Of a stretch of DNA of 64,000 nucleotides, positions 36,078 to 43,862 are shown one piece after another. Origin of the DNA: Maridesulfovibrio sp. (lineage in GTDB: Bacteria; Desulfobacterota; Desulfovibrionia; Desulfovibrionales; Desulfovibrionaceae); assembly GCF_963677005.1 (NCBI RefSeq), contig NZ_OY781616.1:4194611-4258610 (forward strand). Reading direction: 5' to 3'. A program made the position numbers and the translations under genes. A model generated the notes under the pieces. That model did not search any database, was not told the origin of the DNA, and saw only the letters and a program-made list of their open reading frames with translations. Every line of letters starts with the position of its first letter. The stretch's first letter is position 1.

Positions 36078-37715
36078 TTCGCTCCATTTCTTTTCAGCGT
36101 CGGCCCAGAGTGACTCCAGGTCCCGCGTGAAAACGGAATTGAGTACTTTTTCCGAATACTTGCTTTCCAGCTTGATTTTATTGCCGAAAACCTGAGCCAT
36201 GGATTTTGCGCTGGAGGCCTTGGCAAGACTTGAATGCTGGATGTGGCCTATTCCAAGCTGGCCTGCGTAGACGTGTGTGTATCCTGCCGCGTAGGCCCGC
36301 AGGTCGCGTTCAAGGTCATCGAACTGGGTCGGGTTGAAACGGACATCGAAGCCGCCGCACCGGTGAACAGCTTCCATGTTGAGCATGTGGCAGCAGCCGG
36401 AGAGGTGCACAGCCGGACGGGTGTAGGTGAACTGCCCGTAATCGAATGCATTGCGGCAGCTGTCGAAGACCATGACCCTTTCTTCCAGTCCTTCTATCTG
36501 GGATACGGTTCTATCCGGCGGAAAAAGGTGGTAGTCGGCGGACTGGAGCGATCTGGGCTCGCTGGTGGAAGTTATGCGGCAGCCCACGGCTCCGGGATTT
36601 CCATGATGTTCTGCCGTGGCCAGCAGATGCTCCAGCCAGTTCTGCGGCAACTCCACATCATCGTCGAGAAAGACGGCCCATTTGGCCTTGCGGGCTTCCG
36701 GTTCGCTGAGAAGCCAGTTGCGGGCCGGAGGAGCTCCCACGTTGATCGGCAGCTGTATTCCCCGGTACCGGCCTTCCTGAAACCGTTCCGCCGCGTTTGC
36801 TACAACTTCCGCTGTGGTATCGTTTGATCCGTTATTCAGAGCCAGCACCCTGGCGCCTCCGATGTTTGAAGCGGCCACGTTCTTTAGGGTTTTTTCCATG
36901 AGGGCACCGTTGTTCCAGGAGTAAAGCAGGATGACTACATCATCGGAAGTGTCCAGAGCCCCCCGGATGTCGATGGGATGTTTCAGCGCGTGCAGCTTAA
37001 GCCCCCAGTTTATATTCCACATGTTTTCCGTCCACAGTCCATGCAGTGCCTTGATGCCTTCCTCTTTTGCATCAGAACGCAGCAGCAGTTCGGCGCGCAT
37101 GTAGTCCTTCCATAAGGACCAGACTTCACCGTCAAGATTTTCTACTTCCTTGAGAGCTTCTTCCGGAGTGCCGTATAAAAATCTGTATTCGGCGTAGAGC
37201 CGCTGCCGCAACTGGGTTAATCCCTCATCCCATTCAATTGTTTCCAGAATGCTCAAGGGCAGTTCCGGGCTCCCCATGCGCAGCAGAGTGTCCCATGACC
37301 CTGCCAGCCATGAAAGACTGTGCGGCCCGCGCAGAAACGGGAAAAGATGCCTTATTATCAGTTTTGAATCTGCGGAGAGCAGCAGGTTGTCCAGATCTTC
37401 CTGCGGTATTTCGTGCTGAGGGGAGGACAGAAGAGTCTTGAGCAGCCCCGTACCCTGTCCCGATCTGCCTTCATGATTGAAACATGCGGCCGCAGCCTGC
37501 ATGTCCAGCGGATTCTGGGTCCACAGCAGTCTGGCTACTTTCCCGGATATGTCGGCCAATTCTTTGCTTGCGCTCGAACGGCTGTCCAGCATGTTTATCA
37601 GCCCTAGCTGTCTTCCGGGCTCTTCGGTGCCCAGAACCCAGAGGGGAATGATCTTTTTCAGTTCATTCAGAGTAGTTGCGGCTTTGGAAACCGAGGGCGG
37701 GTCTTGCAGGTTCAT
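36066..37715 (-). CDS. Family 2 glycosyltransferase with long N-terminal extension
   Basis: 549 residues. Residues 1 to about 250 are helical and unlike known domains. The GT-A domain follows (DVVILLYSWNNGALMEKTLKNV), with ALNNGSNDTT for nucleotide binding, the metal site VFLDDDVELP and a later acceptor region CCHMLNMEAVHRCGGFDVRF. GT2 enzymes of this form add sugars to surface polysaccharide or protein. Acceptor unknown, and no glycan cluster surrounds it. Confidence 0.82.
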   Translation of the reverse strand: MNLQDPPSVSKAATTLNELKKIIPLWVLGTEEPGRQLGLINMLDSRSSASKELADISGKVARLLWTQNPLDMQAAAACFNHEGRSGQGTGLLKTLLSSPQHEIPQEDLDNLLLSADSKLIIRHLFPFLRGPHSLSWLAGSWDTLLRMGSPELPLSILETIEWDEGLTQLRQRLYAEYRFLYGTPEEALKEVENLDGEVWSLWKDYMRAELLLRSDAKEEGIKALHGLWTENMWNINWGLKLHALKHPIDIRGALDTSDDVVILLYSWNNGALMEKTLKNVAASNIGGARVLALNNGSNDTTAEVVANAAERFQEGRYRGIQLPINVGAPPARNWLLSEPEARKAKWAVFLDDDVELPQNWLEHLLATAEHHGNPGAVGCRITSTSEPRSLQSADYHLFPPDRTVSQIEGLEERVMVFDSCRNAFDYGQFTYTRPAVHLSGCCHMLNMEAVHRCGGFDVRFNPTQFDDLERDLRAYAAGYTHVYAGQLGIGHIQHSSLAKASSAKSMAQVFGNKIKLESKYSEKVLNSVFTRDLESLWADAEKKWSELAG

Positions 37716-37809
37716 CTTTCACTCCGGTTGCTGGTGCTGTAGTCCGTCCACTAATATGATAAACCGGCAATAAAGTCATGCCGGATTGCACGGTGCTTCA
37801 GAAGCCGTG

Positions 37810-37899
37810 ATGGCCGAGACATACCAAAAGATGCTGGACATAATGTCTAAAGCTGGTATTACTATGCGTTCCGCACGCCTTGTGCTCAATGGAGTTTAA
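37810..37899 (+). CDS. Possible 29-residue leader ORF before the Sua5-like gene
   Basis: ATG 37810 to TAA 37899 encodes MAETYQKMLDIMSKAGITM and ten further residues. Its last codons contain the GGAG (37891-37894) that serves as ribosome site for the next gene, whose ATG is 2 bp after the stop, so translation could be coupled. No good ribosome site is seen before it and no homologue is known. It may be chance. Confidence 0.3.
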   Translation: MAETYQKMLDIMSKAGITMRSARLVLNGV

Positions 37900-37901
37900 C
37901 A

Positions 37902-38510
37902 ATGACCGAACAGGAAGCAATAGAGATAATAAAAACCGGCGGGGTTCTGATTTATCCCACCGAAACCCTTTTTGCCGTGGGCGCAGACGCCTGTGACGAA
38001 AGGGCTGCCAATCGTGTTTCGCGCATAAAGGGCAGACCTGTCTCCAAGCCTCTTCCGCTCATTATCGGCAGTATGGAACAGCTTGATCTGGTGACGGATT
38101 TTGCTTCGGCAGAACTGCTCAAGCTGGCCAGTCAGTTCTGGCCGGGATCTCTGTCGATTCTTGTAAAGGCCCGTTCGGAACTTCCTTCCGTGGTCAAGGA
38201 TTCGCGCGGCTATACATCCGTCCGTTGGACGGACCATCCTCTGGCCGGTAAATTATGCGTAAAAGCGCGTACTCCGCTTATAGCCACCAGTGCAAATATG
38301 AGCGGTAAACCGGCCGTTGCCAGGGCCGAAGATCTGGACGAAGATCTGGTAATGGCTGTCGAGGGAGTCTATGACGGAACTCCCGGTCCCAGGGGCGGGG
38401 CTCCGTCCACAGTCGTCGAACCGCTCAAAGGTGGAGTTGTGAAGATTTACCGGGACGGAGTCATTCCCCGTTCAACACTGGTCAGAGCAGGATTTTCCAT
38501 AGCCGATTAA
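37902..38510 (+). CDS. tsaC: L-threonylcarbamoyladenylate synthase (Sua5/YrdC/YciO family)
   Basis: A 202-residue protein making threonylcarbamoyl-AMP from Thr, bicarbonate and ATP for tRNA t6A37. Motifs are LIYPTETLFAVGADA, RIKGRPVSKPLPLII, FWPGSLSILVKA, SVRWTDHPLAGKL and LIATSANMSGKPA. The length fits the short (TsaC/YciO) type without the Sua5 C-terminal domain. An MtaB enzyme that uses t6A is encoded elsewhere in the window. YciO paralogues have unclear activity, hence some caution on the symbol. Confidence 0.85.
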   Translation: MTEQEAIEIIKTGGVLIYPTETLFAVGADACDERAANRVSRIKGRPVSKPLPLIIGSMEQLDLVTDFASAELLKLASQFWPGSLSILVKARSELPSVVKDSRGYTSVRWTDHPLAGKLCVKARTPLIATSANMSGKPAVARAEDLDEDLVMAVEGVYDGTPGPRGGAPSTVVEPLKGGVVKIYRDGVIPRSTLVRAGFSIAD

Positions 38511-38535
38511 TTTTTTTGTATTTTCAAGCAGTTGG

Positions 38536-38561
38536 ACCTGTCCTTCGGGGCAGGTTTTTTT
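38536..38561 (+). terminator. Rho-independent terminator of the Sua5-like gene
   Basis: ACCTGTCC, a TTCG tetraloop and GGGCAGGT are followed by seven T residues, 26 bp downstream of the stop codon. Confidence 0.95.
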
Positions 38562-38668
38562 GTGTTCAAATTTTTGCACCGTCCGGTCCGCGGTACTGGT
38601 GAAGGGCGGCTCCGCAGCCTGTTTTTCCGGATTCATTTCATCCGGTCCCGGTTGTGCGGGACTTTTTT
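38562..38668 (+). ncRNA. Possible structured RNA ending in an orphan terminator
   Basis: After the tsaC terminator there is a second one: GTCCCG (38645-38650), loop, CGGGAC (38657-38662), T6. It is preceded directly by another hairpin (CCGGAT 38627-38632 with ATCCGG 38640-38645). No protein gene lies between the two terminators, so a short RNA or a relic of one may end here. No promoter was recognised. Confidence 0.3.
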
Positions 38669-38722
38669 GTATCCTTCGATGCGTGTTCCGGTCGGTCTGG
38701 AGTTGCGAACTCCGGTATGAAG

Positions 38723-38740
38723 GGTAAAAAATATTTTACC
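38723..38740. promoter_or_regulatory. Palindromic site 1a, module 1 (candidate activator site)
   Basis: GGTAAAAAATATTTTACC: arms GGTAAAA and TTTTACC around AATA, perfectly symmetric. It lies 158 bp upstream of the -24 GG of the first sigma-54 promoter, at the usual distance of an enhancer-binding-protein site. The same sequence type recurs at 39015. Confidence 0.65.
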
Positions 38741-38774
38741 GCAGTTGACCGTATGGAAGCTCTCCTCGTCAGTC

Positions 38775-38792
38775 AGTAAAAAAAATTTAACT
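38775..38792. promoter_or_regulatory. Palindromic site 1b, module 1
   Basis: AGTAAAAAAAATTTAACT, a degenerate version of the same palindrome. It begins 52 bp after site 1a, about five DNA turns, and 106 bp before the -24 element. It occupies the position matched by site 2b in module 2. Confidence 0.5.
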
Positions 38793-38878
38793 CCAAGCTC
38801 CTGCTGTATGAACCTGCTGAATTTTATTTTTGTCTTTTATTTAAGTATCTTGTTCTAGAAAAAGTTTGCTTGAATTAC

Positions 38879-38895
38879 TTGGCACGCACGTTGCA
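38879..38895 (+). promoter_or_regulatory. Sigma-54 promoter 1
   Basis: TTGGCACGCACGTTGCA matches the sigma-54 consensus (TGGCAC, 5-bp gap, TTGC). The -24 GG is at 38881-38882 and the -12 GC at 38893-38894, the required spacing. The predicted start is near 38907, where a sequence conserved with the second module begins. Confidence 0.85.
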
Positions 38896-38906
38896 ATATT
38901 CAAATC

Positions 38907-38972
38907 ACCTTCATTCTTTTGCTGAGATAATGCCGAAAACGGGCCTCGTCAGAAAACTGGCGAGGCCTTTTT
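38907..38972 (+). ncRNA. Predicted sigma-54-dependent small RNA 1 (about 66 nt)
   Basis: The RNA is predicted from the A 13 nt after the -12 C to the end of the terminator. The first 19 nt (ACCTTCATTCTTTTGCTGA) are unpaired, pyrimidine-rich and identical to RNA 2. A short variable part containing CGAAAAC follows, then a terminator hairpin: GGCCTCGTC (38942-38950), loop, GGCGAGGCC (38959-38967), T5. No ORF with a ribosome site is present. The pyrimidine-rich 5' end could pair with purine-rich Shine-Dalgarno regions; this is an inference. The 5' end is predicted from promoter spacing. Confidence 0.72.
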
Positions 38973-39014
38973 CGTTTGGTCATCACTTTTCGATTTTTCT
39001 AGACTTTTTCTATA

Positions 39015-39032
39015 GGTTAAAAATATTTAACC
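39015..39032. promoter_or_regulatory. Palindromic site 2a, module 2
   Basis: GGTTAAAAATATTTAACC: perfect arms GGTTAAA and TTTAACC around AATA. It lies 157 bp before the -24 GG of the second sigma-54 promoter, within one base of the distance in module 1. Confidence 0.65.
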
Positions 39033-39066
39033 GCAAAAGCCGTTCTGAACGGTATATACTGCGGAC

Positions 39067-39084
39067 AGTTAAAAATATTTTACC
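39067..39084. promoter_or_regulatory. Palindromic site 2b, module 2
   Basis: AGTTAAAAATATTTTACC, the imperfect second palindrome. It begins exactly 52 bp after site 2a, the same distance as between 1a and 1b. Confidence 0.55.
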
Positions 39085-39169
39085 GTGCTGAAAAGTGGGT
39101 GTACTAATTAGTTTTTGTAAAAGCGTTTTATTTCAATGTGTTGCTGCGTATTGTGGAGTGCTTCTGTTT

Positions 39170-39186
39170 TTGGCACGCCGATTGCT
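39170..39186 (+). promoter_or_regulatory. Sigma-54 promoter 2
   Basis: TTGGCACGCCGATTGCT has GG at 39172-39173 and GC at 39184-39185 with correct spacing. It shares TTGGCACG and TTGC with promoter 1 while the spacer differs. Confidence 0.85.
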
Positions 39187-39197
39187 AAATCAAAATT

Positions 39198-39263
39198 ACC
39201 TTCATTCTTTTGCTGAAATAGTATCGAAACAGGCCTTGCCGGAAATGACCGGCGGGGCCTTTT
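39198..39263 (+). ncRNA. Predicted sigma-54-dependent small RNA 2 (about 66 nt)
   Basis: It starts at the same offset from its promoter as RNA 1 (A 13 nt after the -12 C) and has the same first 19 nt. A variable part with CGAAAC follows. The terminator stem has 12 pairs including two G-U: AGGCCTTGCCGG (39231-39242), loop AAATGA, CCGGCGGGGCCT (39249-39260), then T residues. The stem sequence differs from RNA 1 while pairing is kept, which supports a selected RNA structure. Predicted length equals RNA 1. Confidence 0.72.
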
Positions 39264-39605
39264 CGATTTTTTGCACTTCTCTCGAAATTTTTCCCCGCTG
39301 CGGCCTGTGCCGCTATGGTATATTTGCCGGTCTGCAACAGGTTCTTAACCTTGTATAAGGTTCCTGCGGACATTCATCTGCTAACCTTTATGGTTTAGCT
39401 GGGGTGTAATCTGTATAAACGGCGTTAGAAGAGTTCAATAAATTATACCGCATTGTTTAAAGCGATAACTGATCGTAAGAAAATGCAAATCCTCTTGTCA
39501 TGAAACTTCATTCCGGTTAATTGTCAATAGTGAGTGCGGCAACAGTTTAATTGACCGCAGGAATGTACATGACGAGTATCAATATAATATATAAGGGTGT
39601 CTTGT
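39264..39605. other. Intergenic region before the Nudix gene
   Basis: About 340 bp without a gene. It contains a perfect palindrome AACCTTGTATAAGGTT (39347-39362) and a related CTAACC-TTTAT-GGTTTAG (39381-39398), possible operators. The Nudix gene's ribosome site AAGGG is at 39593-39597. No promoter identified with confidence. Confidence 0.5.
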
Positions 39606-40085
39606 ATGCTAGGTTCAAAACCGTGTCCGCATTGCGGGAAAGATGTGGTCATATATCGCAATCCGGTTCCCACTGTAGACATAATAATTTTTGATCCGCA
39701 ACGCGGTGTGGTGCTTATAGAGCGTAATAATCCGCCTCTTGGATGGGCATTGCCCGGAGGGTTTGTTGACTATGGGGAGAGCCTGGAACATGCTGCCGTG
39801 CGTGAAGCCAGGGAGGAAACAGGGCTTGAAGTCTCCCTGACCGGTCTTGTAGGTGTTTATTCCATGCCGTGGCGGGACGACCGCCAGCATACCATAAGCA
39901 TAACATACAGTGCCGTTGCCAGTGATCCGGGAGCGCTGGCAGCCGGGGACGATGCTGGTAACGCCCGTTTTTTTCAGTTGGACGCTCTACCGGATCTGGT
40001 CTTTGATCACAGGGATATACTTGGTGATTTCTCTTCGAAAATCTTGAGGTTGCAAACTTCTTCTACCGTCTGCAGCACAGACTAA
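39606..40085 (+). CDS. Nudix hydrolase with N-terminal zinc-ribbon-like CPHC motif
   Basis: About 159 residues. An N-terminal CPHCGK could bind metal with other residues. The Nudix box is complete: [26 protein letters not shown]. Such enzymes cleave nucleoside diphosphates linked to another group, for example ADP-ribose or ADP-glucose; the exact substrate is not predictable. It lies 25 bp upstream of glgA, so a role on ADP-sugars is conceivable but unproven. ATG 39606 is favoured over GTG 39597 because AAGGG lies 8 nt before it. Confidence 0.86.
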   Translation: MLGSKPCPHCGKDVVIYRNPVPTVDIIIFDPQRGVVLIERNNPPLGWALPGGFVDYGESLEHAAVREAREETGLEVSLTGLVGVYSMPWRDDRQHTISITYSAVASDPGALAAGDDAGNARFFQLDALPDLVFDHRDILGDFSSKILRLQTSSTVCSTD

Positions 40086-40110
40086 CAGGTAAAAAAACGG
40101 AGTAGGATCG

Positions 40111-41559
40111 GTGTACGAGGTTTTATATGTAACATCGGAGATGTATCCTTTTTCCAAAACCGGGGGGCTCGGCGACGTTATGGGGGCGCTGCCGCCTGCA
40201 ATCAGCCGCAATGGAGTTCGGACTGCGGTGGTGACCCCGTTCTACGGGCGTATGAATCTGGACGGACACAAACTCCGCCTGGTTTATTCTGATCTGCATA
40301 TCGGTTACCCATGGCCTTCCACAACGGCTGAAATCTACCAGACAGATTACGAAGGTATTTCGGTATATTTTGTCGGTCGCGGTGAATACTTTGATCGGCG
40401 TCATTACTACAACACCCATAACGGGGACTACTTCGACAATTGCGAAAGGTTCATCTTTTTCTGCAAAGCAGTCCTGAAGCTGGCGCGGATGCTGCCTTCG
40501 CCCCCGGCAATAATCCATTCCCACGACTGGCAGTCTGCTCTGGTGCCGCCATACCTGTATTTTGAGCGTGCCGGAGATTCCTTCTGGACCCATACAAAAA
40601 CAGTTACCACAATTCATAATCTGGCTTTTCAGGGACGGTTTTCCGAAAGGCTTTTTCACGAATCCGGGCTGCCCCCCGAAGCATGGTCCATGCATGGTGC
40701 GGAGTTTTACGGAGACCTGAACATGCTTAAGGCCAGCGTCGCTTATAGCGACGCTGTGACTACGGTCAGCCCCTCTTATGCGCAGGAAATTCTCGGACCT
40801 GAATTCGGCTGCGGTCTGGAAGGTTTTTTGAACAGCCAGGCGCACAAGCTGGAGGGAATTTTAAACGGAGCGGATTATTCGGTGTGGGACCCCGGCAGCG
40901 ACAAGTTTCTGCCGTGCTGCTACGGACCGGACGCCGTACAGGGAAAGCAGGAGTGCAAGATTTCCATGCTCAGGGAATTCTCCATGTCGGAGCAGCTTGA
41001 AGATAAGCCCGTGCTCGGGTTTATCGGACGGTTGCGTGACCAGAAGGGGATTGATCTGCTCATTGACATCCTGCCCGGGCTGATGGAGAAGGACCTGGGA
41101 GTGATCGTACTCGGCGAAGGTAATCTTGCCTATGAAGCCCGGCTGCAGGAACTGATGGAGAATTATCCCGGACGGCTGTGCGTTCTGGTCGGATATACTG
41201 AAAATCTGGCGCATCTCATTCAGGCCGGAACGGATATTTTCCTTATGCCTTCCCGATATGAACCATGCGGTCTGACCCAGATATACGCGTTGCGTTTCGG
41301 TACACCGCCGGTCGCTACCGCAGTCGGCGGCCTGCGCGATACCATTACTCCCTATCCCGCTGACGGTGCTACCGGATTCACCTTTGCCCGTCCCGAATCC
41401 GGGCTTTTCTACGATGCCATTATGCAGGCCCTCGGTGCCTGGGAAAACCGGGAGGAGTGGGTCCGTATGGTTGAGCGGGCCATGCGCAAAGAATTCACCT
41501 GGGACCGCGCGGCGCACGAATACATAAACCTGTACCGCAAACTCGGTGCAAGAATTTAG
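40111..41559 (+). CDS. glgA: Glycogen synthase (ADP-glucose)
   Basis: A 482-residue GT5 enzyme that elongates alpha-1,4-glucan from ADP-glucose. Signature [14 protein letters not shown] near the N-terminus binds the sugar donor. The C-terminal GT-B half has [16 protein letters not shown] and [25 protein letters not shown] start at 40111. It is followed 8 bp later by a small gene and then glgB. Confidence 0.95.
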   Translation: MYEVLYVTSEMYPFSKTGGLGDVMGALPPAISRNGVRTAVVTPFYGRMNLDGHKLRLVYSDLHIGYPWPSTTAEIYQTDYEGISVYFVGRGEYFDRRHYYNTHNGDYFDNCERFIFFCKAVLKLARMLPSPPAIIHSHDWQSALVPPYLYFERAGDSFWTHTKTVTTIHNLAFQGRFSERLFHESGLPPEAWSMHGAEFYGDLNMLKASVAYSDAVTTVSPSYAQEILGPEFGCGLEGFLNSQAHKLEGILNGADYSVWDPGSDKFLPCCYGPDAVQGKQECKISMLREFSMSEQLEDKPVLGFIGRLRDQKGIDLLIDILPGLMEKDLGVIVLGEGNLAYEARLQELMENYPGRLCVLVGYTENLAHLIQAGTDIFLMPSRYEPCGLTQIYALRFGTPPVATAVGGLRDTITPYPADGATGFTFARPESGLFYDAIMQALGAWENREEWVRMVERAMRKEFTWDRAAHEYINLYRKLGARI

Positions 41560-41567
41560 GGGTTGAA

Positions 41568-41786
41568 ATGTCCCGCAGAGAAATTGAAAAACTTGCCGAA
41601 AGGCTGCATGTGGATGTCGAAGGTCTGGAACTTGTGGAGGCTGTGCGTCTGCTGCAGCGGATAGAAGGACACTTTGATTGTTTTGCACGGGCTGAAAGCG
41701 GCTTCTGCGATCAGACCGGTTGCTGTTTTTATACAGAATGCATGGAAAATTCGACCAATTCCGAGGAAAATACCGCCGATGCCTGA
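41568..41786 (+). CDS. Small Cys-containing protein between glgA and glgB
   Basis: 72 residues. The N-terminal 40 residues form a helix-rich part resembling a SAP-like fold (REIEKLAERLHVDVEGLELVEAVRLLQRIEG). A cysteine cluster follows (DCF...FCDQTGCCFYTEC), suited to metal binding. It starts 8 bp after glgA and overlaps glgB by 8 bp, so it is very probably translated. Function unknown. Confidence 0.7.
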   Translation: MSRREIEKLAERLHVDVEGLELVEAVRLLQRIEGHFDCFARAESGFCDQTGCCFYTECMENSTNSEENTADA

Positions 41787-43680
41787 GACTCTGCCAGTTT
41801 ACATAGCTCCGTTTGATCTGTTCCTGTTCGGTAAAGGAGAGCACTGGGATATCTATCGTATTCTCGGTGCCCATTTCGATGTGCAGGAAGGGATGGAGGG
41901 CTACCGTTTTGCCGTATGGGCTCCCAATGCCCGAAATATATACGTCACCGGAGATTTCAACGACTGGGATACGAAAGCCAACCGTCTTTTTCCGGTCGGG
42001 GTTTCCGGTATCTGGGCCGGTTTTGTTCCCGGTGTCCGCCCCGGTCTGCTTTACAAATACAATGTGGTAACCGGCGATGGCCATGAAGTAATGAAAACGG
42101 ACCCCTTTGCATTTCGTACGGAAATGCGTCCGGGGCATGCCGCCGTGACCTGGGGGCTGGACAACTACAACTGGGATGACGAAGAGTGGATGACAAGGCG
42201 GCGCGCAACAGGTCTTCCTCTGGACAAGCCGGTGTCGTGTTACGAAGTGCATCTCGGTTCATGGCGGCGTGAGGGCTGGAACTACCGTTCCTATCGCCAA
42301 CTTACCGGAGAACTGATTCCCTACGTCAAGGATATGGGCTTTACCCATATAGAACTCATGCCCATTGCCGAGCATCCTCTTGACGAATCATGGGGATATC
42401 AGACCACCCATTACTATTCTCCCACTTCCCGCCACGGCAACCCGGACGACCTGCGGTATTTCATCGACCGGTGCCACAGGGAAGGGATAGGCGTTATACT
42501 GGACTGGGTTCCGGGCCATTTTCCCAAGGACGAGTGGGGACTGGGGCGGTTTGACGGAACGGCCCTGTTCGAGCATGCCGATCCGCGCAAGGGAGAACAT
42601 CCCGACTGGGGTACCTATATTTTCAACTTCGGGCGGCATGAGGTCAGCAATTTTCTGCTTGCCAACGCATTGTACTGGCTCAAGGAATTCCACATCGACG
42701 GATTGCGTATAGACGCCGTGGCCTCAATGCTCTATCTGGATTATTCCCGGAACGAGGGTGAGTGGATTCCAAACGAGCATGGCGGCAACGAGAATCTGGA
42801 ATCCATCGAACTGCTCAAGAATCTCAACACCGTGGTACACAAGCAGTTTCCCGGAGCCATAATGGTAGCTGAGGAATCAACTTCCTGGCCGGGAGTGTCG
42901 CGGCCCGTCTACACCGGCGGACTAGGCTTCACCTTCAAGTGGAACATGGGCTGGATGAACGATACGCTTGATTACATGGAGCACAGCCCCGTTCACCGCT
43001 CCTATCATCAGAACAAGCTTACGTTCTCCATGATCTATGCCTTCAGCGAGAACTTTTTTCTGCCTCTCTCCCACGATGAGGTAGTGCACGGCAAAGGCGC
43101 GCTTCTTTCCAAGATGCCCGGAGACACCTGGCAGCAGATGGCCAACCTGCGCCTTCTTTTCAGCTATCAGTGGGCCCATCCGGGTAAGAATCTGCTTTTC
43201 ATGGGCTGCGAGTTCGGGCAGTGGAACGAGTGGAATTGCCGGCAGGAACTTGATTGGATACTGCTGGATTTCCCCTCCCATCAGGGTCTGCGCAATACCG
43301 TGAAAGACCTTAACCGGCTGATGCTGGATAATCCGGCCATGTACAGGCATGATACGGACTGGTCCGGGTTTGAATGGGTTGATTTCAGCGATTACAAGTC
43401 CTCGGTCATGAGTTTTCTGCGTAAGAGTGACGGCGATAAACCTGTGCTCTGGGTTTTCAATTTCACGCCGGTTGTTCGGACAGGATACTGCCTCGGCGCT
43501 CCCGAAGGCGGCTACTGGAAAGAAATATTCAACTCGGATGCAGAAATATACGGCGGTTCCAATGTCGGGAACGTAGGGATGGTCGAAGCACGCAAAGCCG
43601 GAGACGTGGGTGCATTTCCGTATTATCTGGAGCTTACCCTGCCGCCTCTGGCAGCCATTGCCCTGAAGCCGGAAGGTTGA
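41779..43680 (+). CDS. glgB: 1,4-alpha-glucan branching enzyme
   Basis: A 633-residue GH13 enzyme that creates alpha-1,6 branches in glycogen. An N-terminal carbohydrate-binding module (YRFAVWAPNARNIYVTGDFNDW) precedes the barrel with DGLRIDAVASMLYLDYSR (nucleophile Asp), MVAEESTSWP (acid/base Glu) and LSHDEVVHGKGALL. An upstream in-frame extension to 41674 lies inside the small gene and is rejected; MPETLPVYIAPFDLFLFGKG is the likely start. Confidence 0.95.
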   Translation: MPETLPVYIAPFDLFLFGKGEHWDIYRILGAHFDVQEGMEGYRFAVWAPNARNIYVTGDFNDWDTKANRLFPVGVSGIWAGFVPGVRPGLLYKYNVVTGDGHEVMKTDPFAFRTEMRPGHAAVTWGLDNYNWDDEEWMTRRRATGLPLDKPVSCYEVHLGSWRREGWNYRSYRQLTGELIPYVKDMGFTHIELMPIAEHPLDESWGYQTTHYYSPTSRHGNPDDLRYFIDRCHREGIGVILDWVPGHFPKDEWGLGRFDGTALFEHADPRKGEHPDWGTYIFNFGRHEVSNFLLANALYWLKEFHIDGLRIDAVASMLYLDYSRNEGEWIPNEHGGNENLESIELLKNLNTVVHKQFPGAIMVAEESTSWPGVSRPVYTGGLGFTFKWNMGWMNDTLDYMEHSPVHRSYHQNKLTFSMIYAFSENFFLPLSHDEVVHGKGALLSKMPGDTWQQMANLRLLFSYQWAHPGKNLLFMGCEFGQWNEWNCRQELDWILLDFPSHQGLRNTVKDLNRLMLDNPAMYRHDTDWSGFEWVDFSDYKSSVMSFLRKSDGDKPVLWVFNFTPVVRTGYCLGAPEGGYWKEIFNSDAEIYGGSNVGNVGMVEARKAGDVGAFPYYLELTLPPLAAIALKPEG

Positions 43681-43728
43681 TCGGCGGCCGGTTTTAAGCC
43701 GAACAGCATGGTTTGACCTGCGGAGTTG

Positions 43729-43823
43729 GATTTGTCGCGCTTCGCGCTTTTGATAATCTGACTTCGCCGCTGGCGGCGAAATCAAGTTGTAAAAAGCGCG
43801 AAGCTCATCAAAAGTTATCCCCT
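43729..43823. repeat. REP-like intergenic repeat, copy B, with full hairpin
   Basis: GCTTCGCGCTTTT on the left pairs with AAAAAGCGCGAAGC (about 43790-43803). The centre forms TTCGCCG-CTGG-CGGCGAA. The left half resembles 6331-6390. It lies between glgB and pdxA. Confidence 0.6.
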
Positions 43824-43846
43824 GGCAGTCGGTCAGGGATTTTTTA
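43817..43846 (+). terminator. Probable glgB terminator abutting pdxA
   Basis: ATCCC-C-TG pairs with CAGGGAT around an 8-nt loop and is followed by six T residues. It ends a few bases before the first pdxA ATG, so pdxA translation signals overlap it. Confidence 0.65.
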
Positions 43847-43862
43847 TTAGATGGTACTGATT

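Noticed and set aside
38870..39358. Two short plus-strand frames in the sRNA region
   Set aside because: They span sigma-54 promoters and terminators, lack ribosome sites and differ in the two copies, while the RNA features are conserved.
40861..42252. 463-residue minus-strand frame
   Set aside because: Antisense to glgA, the small gene and glgB; no domain and no ribosome site.
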